Source: CAZLLV01 sp964560325
GTDB taxonomy: Bacteria; Acidobacteriota; Thermoanaerobaculia; Multivoradales; DATKCC01
Length of the DNA: 5,903 nucleotides
NCBI GenBank assembly: GCA_964560325.1
Contig: CAZLLV010000346.1
Coordinates: 1 to 5,903, forward strand
Direction: 5' to 3'
Shown here: piece after piece, positions 5,789-5,903 of the stretch
Layout: each line of letters opens with the position of its first letter
Numbering within the stretch: the stretch's first letter is position 1
Notes under the pieces: model-generated
Databases searched by the model: none
Seen by the model: the letters and a program-made list of their open reading frames with translations, nothing else
What the model was told of the DNA's origin: nothing
Translations under genes and position numbers: made by a program

Positions 5789-5903
5789 TTTCAAGGGGTT
5801 TTTGGGGGGTCCAAGAGCCGGAAATCCCCGAAAACAGGGCATTCGCCCCTCTCGCCGAGCGCCAAAAGCGTAGGCACTAAGGAAATTGTCTTTGCCCTTG
5901 ACA
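5789..5903. other. Gene-free right edge of window
   Basis: No supported gene lies here. The sequence is less GC-rich, with G runs (5795-5798, 5804-5809) and a small hairpin gggc/gccc (5837-5840 with 5845-5848). The window ends with TTGACA (5898-5903), a perfect match to the sigma-70 -35 hexamer, but the -10 region would lie outside the window. The intron 3' boundary may fall inside this stretch or beyond it. Confidence 0.4.

Noticed and set aside
4177..5880. 567-codon open frame overlapping the RT gene
   Set aside because: Arg/Pro/Gly-rich composition with no motif; it is a GC-rich shadow of the RT/maturase gene and the ribozyme region.

Overview
This is a GC-rich bacterial window. Codon third positions are strongly G/C and gene packing is typically bacterial, but no marker gene allows a confident taxonomic call. 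It reads as chromosomal sequence with a mobile-element-rich right half.

Left part (1-2579, all + strand): the 3' portion of a PhzF-family isomerase-like gene, cut by the window edge, is followed by a compact three-gene cluster. Two paralogous small zinc-ribbon proteins of the zf-TFIIB type (753-1286 and 2115-2579) bracket an atypical short-chain dehydrogenase/NAD(P)-binding protein resembling TIP30/HTATIP2 (about 1339-2118). The SDR stop codon and the second zinc-ribbon start overlap as ATGA, so these two are probably translationally coupled and all three may be one operon. The two zinc-ribbon proteins keep the same cysteine pattern and share a near-identical linker block, so they look like a duplication now separated by the SDR gene.

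Middle part (2580-3020): a convergent intergenic region carrying repeats and no supported gene. It holds a 24-position inverted repeat with one mismatch enclosing about 200 bp (MITE-like), a G/C-rich hairpin inside that, and a GTAG-headed hairpin that fits the REP pattern.

Minus-strand part (3021-3801): a 73-aa unrecognised small protein and, upstream of it, a gene of about 160 codons that is readable only if one extra base near 3630 is skipped. The latter is either a pseudogene or a sequencing error.

Right part (about 3840-5788, + strand): a group II intron-like retroelement. Around 590 bp of hairpin-rich sequence (the expected position of ribozyme domains I-III) precedes an intron-encoded protein with a complete reverse transcriptase (YADD, TPQGG) and a maturase/thumb region, but no HNH endonuclease domain. 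No canonical domain V is visible after the reading frame. A long imperfect hairpin spans the last codons instead, so the 3' end of the ribozyme is either degenerate, unusual, or outside the window. The last 115 bp hold no gene.

Nothing here is certain to be a new system. The most unusual items are the zinc-ribbon/SDR/zinc-ribbon cluster, the missing canonical domain V, and the repeat cluster in the convergent spacer.
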